From Pseudonocardia asaccharolytica DSM 44247 = NBRC 16224 (GTDB lineage: Bacteria > Actinomycetota > Actinomycetes > Mycobacteriales > Pseudonocardiaceae): a DNA stretch of 47,977 nt. Shown piece by piece: positions 44,166-47,977 of the stretch; position 1 is the first letter of the stretch, and each line of letters opens with the position of its first letter. The notes beneath the pieces were generated by a model. That model saw only the letters and a list, made by a program, of their open reading frames with translations. It was not told where the DNA came from and ran no database searches. Position numbers and translations under genes: made by a program. The stretch is from positions 1 to 47,977 of the forward strand of contig NZ_AUII01000031.1 in assembly GCF_000423625.1 (NCBI RefSeq), read 5' to 3'.

Positions 44166-45058
44166 CGGGCCGGCACCGTCCCGTGCGCGCCACCGAACAG
44201 CCCCTGCGGGCGCAGCACCAGCACCAGAGCCAGCGCACCGAACAGGATGAACGACGCCAGATCGGGCAGCAGGGCCCGCCCGAGGGTGTCGACCTGGCCG
44301 ATGATCAACGCGCCGACGAGGGCGCCGCGTGCCGAGCCGAGCCCGCCGATCACCACCACGACGAGCGCGAGGATCAGCACCGCGGCGTCCAGGCCGGGCC
44401 GCGCGCCGTAGACCGGGCCGCCGAGCACGCCCGCCGTCGTCGCCAGCAGCGAGCCGACCGCGAACACCGCGGCCTTGACCAGCCGGTTGTCCACCCCGAG
44501 GGTGGCCACCATCTCCCGGTCCGCGACGGTGGCGCGGATCAGCGCGCCGACACGGGTCCGGTCCACCACCAGGTACACGACGAGCGCGAGCACTGCCCCG
44601 ACCCCGATCAGGGCGAGCCGGTAGGCCGGATAGGTGATGCCGAGGATGCCGATCGACCCGTTCAGCCCCGGCGGGGCGGCGATCGTCAGCGGGTCGTCCC
44701 CGAACACGATGGTCAGCAGCTCGGCCACCACCAGCGCCACCCCGAGCGTGAGCAGCGCCTGGTCGAGGTGCGAGCGTTTGCGCAGGGGCTCGGTCATCAG
44801 CGAGAGCGCCCCGCCCGCCGCCAGCCCGGCGACCGCGGCGACGGCCAGTGCCGCGAGGAAGGCACCCCAGCTCGGGCGGGCGCCGACGAACGCCGTGCCC
44901 AGGTAGGCCCCGCCGAGGAACAGCGCGCCGTGCGCGAGGTTGAGCACGTCCATCATCCCGAACACGAGCGACAGCCCGATCGCCAGGATGAACAGCAGGA
45001 ACCCGATCGCGAACCCGTTCAGGACGCTGACCAGGCCGGCCTCGAGTACGGCGGACAT
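44162..45058 (-). CDS. Branched-chain amino acid type ABC permease (LivH-like)
   Basis: Integral membrane subunit of 298 residues. The N-terminal LLFILAIGLSLVFGMMDVLNLAHGALFLGGAYLG and the coupling segment ATVADREMVATLGVDNRLVKAAVFAVGSLLATTAGVLGGPVYG are hallmark LivH motifs. The ATG at 45058 is one base after the solute-binding protein stop; the larger open frame is rejected in favour of this start. Confidence 0.94.
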   Translation of the reverse strand: MSAVLEAGLVSVLNGFAIGFLLFILAIGLSLVFGMMDVLNLAHGALFLGGAYLGTAFVGARPSWGAFLAALAVAAVAGLAAGGALSLMTEPLRKRSHLDQALLTLGVALVVAELLTIVFGDDPLTIAAPPGLNGSIGILGITYPAYRLALIGVGAVLALVVYLVVDRTRVGALIRATVADREMVATLGVDNRLVKAAVFAVGSLLATTAGVLGGPVYGARPGLDAAVLILALVVVVIGGLGSARGALVGALIIGQVDTLGRALLPDLASFILFGALALVLVLRPQGLFGGAHGTVPAR

Positions 45059-45059
45059 G

Positions 45060-46277
45060 TCAGACGGGTTGACTCTGCTGGCCGAGGTCCTCGACGACGG
45101 CGTTGACGAGCGTGCCGTCGACCTTCTCGACCTTGCGCAGGTAGATGGACTGCCGCGGGCTCTGGCCGTCGAAGGACCACGGGCCGCGCGGGCTGTCGTC
45201 GATCGTCCCGACCCCCTCGAGCGCGGCTGCGACCGCGTCCCCGTCCAGCCCGGACGCGGTGCGCAGCGCCCTGTTGAGCACGTTCCCGGCGTCATAGGTC
45301 TGGACCGCGAAACAGCTCGGTGCCTCGCCGTGCTTGGCCTGGTAGGCCTGTACGAAGTCCTTGTTGACCGGGGTGTCGAGCTGGTCGCTGTAGTGCAGGG
45401 TCGTCTGCACCCCCAGGGCCGCGTCGCCCTGCTGCGGCAGCACATTGCCCTCGGTGAGGAAGCCGGATCCGTACAGCGGGATGCTCGAGGCCAACCCGAA
45501 CTGGGTGTACTGTCGAACGAACGTGATCGCCTCCGACCCGGAGTAGAAACAGAACGTCGCCTTGGCGCCGGAGGCCTGGATGCCGGACAGGAAGGGCTGG
45601 AAGTCCGAGGTCTTGCCGAACGGGGTCTTGGCCTGCCCGATGACCTTGCCGCCACCGGTCTCGAACGCCTTGGTGAACCCGGTGATCACCTCGGTGCCCG
45701 CCGCGTAGTCGGGCGCGATCGCGTACACGGCGTCGGAGAATCCGGACCGCGCGAGGTGCGTGCCCATGGCCGCCGAGATCTGGGCGTTGGTGAACGACGT
45801 GCGCCAGATGTGCGGGGTGCGCGCCTTCCCGGTGATGTCGGCGGCGCCCGCGTTCGCAACGATGAGCAGCTTCTTGGACTCGGCGAGCAGGTTGGCCACG
45901 CCCAGCGCGGTGGCCGAGTTGACGATCCCGACGACGACGTCGACCCCGTCGCTCTGCAGCACCTTCTGCACGGCCGGCACCCCGGTCTGCGGGGTCTCGC
46001 CCTCGTCGGCGATCACGGTCTGCACGGAGTAGTCCCCGAGCTTCTGGTTGTGCTGCTCCAGCCACAGCTCCCAGCCGCGCTGCATGTCGGTGCCCAGCGC
46101 GGCATACACCCCTGACTGCGGGACGACCAGGCCGATCTTCACCGTGCCGCCCCCGGCGCCGCCACCGCCGCCTCCGCCGCCCACGCTGCTTCCGCAGGCC
46201 GAAAGGACCGGCAGCGTCGCCGCGGCCCCGAAGAGGCCCAGAAGTCGCCGACGGGTGATCAACTGGTGTTCCGCCAT
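45060..46277 (-). CDS. ABC transporter substrate-binding lipoprotein (LivJ-like)
   Basis: Extracytoplasmic binding protein of 405 residues. The N-terminus RRRLLGLFGAAATLPVLSAC combines a twin-arginine-type signal with a lipobox, so it is probably Tat-exported and lipid-anchored at C28. A glycine-rich linker (about residues 33-44) precedes the type I periplasmic-binding fold (VKIGLVVPQSGVYAALGTDMQRGWELW). The ligand is not predictable; amides, aromatic acids and amino acids all occur in this family. ATG 46277 has GAGGAG seven bases upstream. First gene of the importer operon. Confidence 0.93.
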   Translation of the reverse strand: MAEHQLITRRRLLGLFGAAATLPVLSACGSSVGGGGGGGGAGGGTVKIGLVVPQSGVYAALGTDMQRGWELWLEQHNQKLGDYSVQTVIADEGETPQTGVPAVQKVLQSDGVDVVVGIVNSATALGVANLLAESKKLLIVANAGAADITGKARTPHIWRTSFTNAQISAAMGTHLARSGFSDAVYAIAPDYAAGTEVITGFTKAFETGGGKVIGQAKTPFGKTSDFQPFLSGIQASGAKATFCFYSGSEAITFVRQYTQFGLASSIPLYGSGFLTEGNVLPQQGDAALGVQTTLHYSDQLDTPVNKDFVQAYQAKHGEAPSCFAVQTYDAGNVLNRALRTASGLDGDAVAAALEGVGTIDDSPRGPWSFDGQSPRQSIYLRKVEKVDGTLVNAVVEDLGQQSQPV

Positions 46278-46324
46278 CTCGCCGCTCCTCGTCGAACAGG
46301 CCGGTCGGATCGTGAGTGCGACAG

Positions 46325-46354
46325 ATAGTTGTCGAGGGGAGATCCAAATGTCAA
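46325..46354 (-). promoter_or_regulatory. Promoter of the ABC importer operon
   Basis: Minus strand TTGACA (46349-46354), 18-base spacer, AACTAT (46325-46330). The -35 is consensus. The -10 overlaps a small inverted repeat GACA...TGTC (46321-46334 region), which could be an operator. The start falls near 46318, giving a leader of about 40 bases. Confidence 0.65.
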
Positions 46355-46424
46355 CAATTCGGGTGATCCGGACGCGCCCTTGCAACCCGACTGTGACTCG
46401 CCGTGGCTGGCCTACGCTGTCGGC

Positions 46425-47099
46425 GTGGACGTCCTGGATGAGTACACCGGTCACACCGACCCCGGCGGCGCCGCGATCCGCCGCGATCTGGACGCGCTGA
46501 CGATCACCAAGGTGTCCGTCGGCCCGATGGACAATAACGCCTATCTGCTGGTGTGCAAGGCGACCAACGAGGCGCTGCTCGTGGACGCGGCGAACGAGCC
46601 CGACCGGATCGCCGACCTGGTCGGCTCCGGCGACGACCGCCCCGAGCTGCGGCACATCGTGACCACCCACCGTCACTTCGACCACTGGCAGGCGCTCGGC
46701 GCGGTGGCGGGAATGTTCCAGACCCGCCAGATCGCGCACCCGATCGACGCACCCGAGCTGCCGATCCCGACCGACGTGCTGGTCGAGCACGGCGACACGG
46801 TGCGCTTCGGCGAGATCGAGCTCGAGGTCATCCACCTGCGCGGGCATACGCCCGGCTCGATCGCGCTGCTCTACCGCGGCGGCGACCGCCCGCACCTGTT
46901 CACCGGCGACTCGCTGTTCCCCGGCGGGGTCGGCAAGACCCCGGGCCCGGAGGAGTTCACCCAGCTCATCGACGACGTCGAGCGGCGCATCTTCGACCGG
47001 CTGGGCGACGAGACCTGGTTCTACCCGGGCCACGGCGACGACTCGACCCTCGGCGAGCAGCGCGGGTCGCTGCCGGAGTGGCGCGACCGCGGCTGGTGA
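46425..47099 (+). CDS. MBL-fold metallo-hydrolase (glyoxalase II-like)
   Basis: A 224-residue hydrolase. The metal motif is VTTHRHFDHWQAL (H-x-H-x-D-H), with further ligands in LRGHTPGSIALLY, FTGDSLFPGGVG and YPGHGDDSTLGEQ. It fits the glyoxalase II-like group acting on thioesters or similar; the substrate is unknown. GTG 46425 is preferred: homology begins at VDVLDEYTGHTDPGG, and a TACGCT -10-like element (46413-46418) ends seven bases before it, so the mRNA may be leaderless. An upstream in-frame ATG at 46329 would overlap the importer promoter. Confidence 0.87.
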   Translation: MDVLDEYTGHTDPGGAAIRRDLDALTITKVSVGPMDNNAYLLVCKATNEALLVDAANEPDRIADLVGSGDDRPELRHIVTTHRHFDHWQALGAVAGMFQTRQIAHPIDAPELPIPTDVLVEHGDTVRFGEIELEVIHLRGHTPGSIALLYRGGDRPHLFTGDSLFPGGVGKTPGPEEFTQLIDDVERRIFDRLGDETWFYPGHGDDSTLGEQRGSLPEWRDRGW

Positions 47100-47112
47100 G
47101 CCGAGCCTGCCC

Positions 47113-47150
47113 GCCCCGGGGCCGCCTGCACTCGTAGGCGGCCCCGGGGC
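47113..47150 (+). terminator. 15-bp hairpin terminator after the MBL gene
   Basis: GCCCCGGGGCCGCCT (47113-47127) and AGGCGGCCCCGGGGC (47136-47150) pair perfectly around an 8-base loop, 14 bases after the MBL stop. No U-tract follows. It also faces the convergent gene at 47251, so it may act on both strands. Confidence 0.85.
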
Positions 47151-47250
47151 CTGTCGCGGGCAGCACGACGTGGCCCGTTCAGGAGACACACCCGCGACGC
47201 CTCGGTGAGGAAGCTCAGCGCGTTGAGCCGGTGGCGCTCGAAATCCGCGG

Positions 47251-47682
47251 CTACCGCTGCGGAAGCTCGATCGGAGGCAGGGCGAGGTAAGGGTCGTCCT
47301 CGGCACCGAACCAGATGATGAGCGTCGTACCCTCGACGCGGGCGCAGGGACCCGGCATCGAACCAGTCGGTGCAGGCCAGGGCGTCCGCAGCTCTTCGGC
47401 GAGGACGTCCTGGATCGCGCTGATCGCAGAGCGGGCAGCCGTCTCGACCTGCCGATCGTCAGGTCTGTCATCCCTGCTGCCCAGGATACCGGGCGCGGAC
47501 GACCCGCCGACGACCGAACCACCCCGAATCACCCTGATCTGCTCCCCACTCGCCCGAATGCTGATCCCCTCGGGCGCTACGCCCTGCAGCCGGGAGGCGA
47601 TGGCTTCGGCGAGCTCACGGGACGATACAACCGTTGGGGACACTGAGCCTTTGCCAGTAGCAGTGGTCGGCGGCCGCGACAC
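47251..47682 (-). CDS. Hypothetical protein
   Basis: An open frame of 143 residues that I do not recognise. It has an N-terminal helical stretch (SSRELAEAIASRLQGVAPEG), a glycine/serine-rich turn, a second helix (VETAARSAISAIQDVLAEEL) and an ending rich in hydrophobic beta-type sequence (EGTTLIIWFGAEDDPYLALPP). No signal peptide or membrane segment is seen. The start is uncertain: GTG 47682, or the GTG at VSPTVVSS about 12 codons later, which has AAAGG four bases upstream. The base composition is slightly less GC-rich than its neighbours, and it lies beside an insertion sequence. Confidence 0.55.
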   Translation of the reverse strand: MSRPPTTATGKGSVSPTVVSSRELAEAIASRLQGVAPEGISIRASGEQIRVIRGGSVVGGSSAPGILGSRDDRPDDRQVETAARSAISAIQDVLAEELRTPWPAPTGSMPGPCARVEGTTLIIWFGAEDDPYLALPPIELPQR

Positions 47683-47713
47683 GCCGAAGATCCGTAGATG
47701 ACCACGAACGGGT

Positions 47714-47774
47714 GCGGGACCCGGGTAGAAGAGTCGGTCCGCTCAAAGATCGACTGCCGCACCTGGGGTCCCGC
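47714..47774 (+). repeat. Inverted repeat before the transposase start
   Basis: GCGGGACCC (47714-47722) and GGGTCCCGC (47766-47774) are perfect 9-bp arms, and the second ends directly at the transposase GTG. The repeat could lie at the left end of the insertion sequence or form an mRNA structure that limits transposase translation. The IS end itself cannot be fixed from one side. Confidence 0.45.
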
Positions 47775-47977
47775 GTGTCTGATCCTGTCACCTACACCGG
47801 CACGCTCCCGCTCGGGGAGCACACCGCCGTCCACCTGGCCCAGCTTCTGGCTGGTGCGCGCCGCGACCGCCGCACCCGCACGGGCCGGCGCGCGTTGGGC
47901 CCGTGGCGCCAGGCCGTGCTGGTGCTGCGCTGGTTTCTCGACGGCACCCGGGTCGCGCCACTCGCGCTCGACAACCA
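47775..47977 (+). CDS. IS5-type transposase, N-terminal fragment (runs off window)
   Basis: From GTG 47775 the frame reads SDPVTYTGTLPLGEHTAVHLAQLLAGARRDRRTRTGRRALGPWRQAVLVLRWFLDGTRVAPLALDN and is open to the window edge. I recognise this as the N-terminal helix-turn-helix region of actinobacterial IS5-family (DDE_Tnp_4-type) transposases. The catalytic DDE part would lie beyond 47977, so completeness cannot be judged. Confidence 0.75.
   Translation, partial: MSDPVTYTGTLPLGEHTAVHLAQLLAGARRDRRTRTGRRALGPWRQAVLVLRWFLDGTRVAPLALDN

Overview
The window is high-GC actinobacterial DNA. The gene orders tyrS next to an rrn operon, argCJBDFRGH and infC-rpmI-rplT-(rRNA methyltransferase)-pheS-pheT, the many GTG starts, and the small start/stop overlaps all fit an actinomycete. 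Protein wording and terminator style suggest Pseudonocardiales, possibly Pseudonocardia, but I ran no search. Most genes lie on the minus strand.

Layout: 1-588 holds the 5' end of a 16S rRNA gene (minus strand), its leader and a clear promoter. 589-12187 holds tyrS, a 3-methyladenine DNA glycosylase and the arginine operon argC-J-B-D-F-R-G-H. The operon is interrupted between argB and argD by an IS200/IS605-type element that carries only tnpB. 12232-13429 is a MerR regulator divergent from a lone RmlC-like epimerase. 13492-22144 is a tightly coupled eight-gene catabolic operon: Rieske oxygenase, [2Fe-2S]/FAD reductase, extradiol dioxygenase, amidase, degenerate M20-fold protein, Asp/Glu-racemase-fold protein, meta-cleavage hydrolase and CaiB/BaiF CoA-transferase. 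A divergent GntR/FCD regulator, a MarR-type regulator and an MBL-fold hydrolase follow to 25398. 25484-31199 is pheT-pheS-rRNA methyltransferase-rplT-rpmI-infC. 31525-37426 is a regulatory block (MEDS/ATPase anti-sigma-type protein, large BTAD/NB-ARC regulator, GNAT, methyltransferase). 37539-41610 holds uvrA with DNA-damage promoter elements and two small zinc-ribbon proteins. 41676-46277 is a branched-chain amino acid type ABC importer (substrate unknown). 46425-47977 holds an MBL-fold hydrolase, a small unknown protein and the start of an IS5-type transposase that runs off the window.

The most notable system is the tnpB element in the arginine operon. A perfect actinobacterial LexA (SOS) box sits at the start of tnpB. 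The tnpB stop codon lies in the loop of a hairpin whose arm overlaps a strong Shine-Dalgarno sequence. That sequence appears to drive argD, whose first codons are read through the element's right-end hairpin. Nuclease expression, its guide RNA and a biosynthetic gene are therefore physically fused in one transcript that also carries ArgR control from a probably leaderless argC promoter. The second notable system is the catabolic operon: its amidase, hydrolase, dioxygenases and CoA-transferase keep their catalytic residues, while its M20-fold and racemase-fold members lack the canonical ones.
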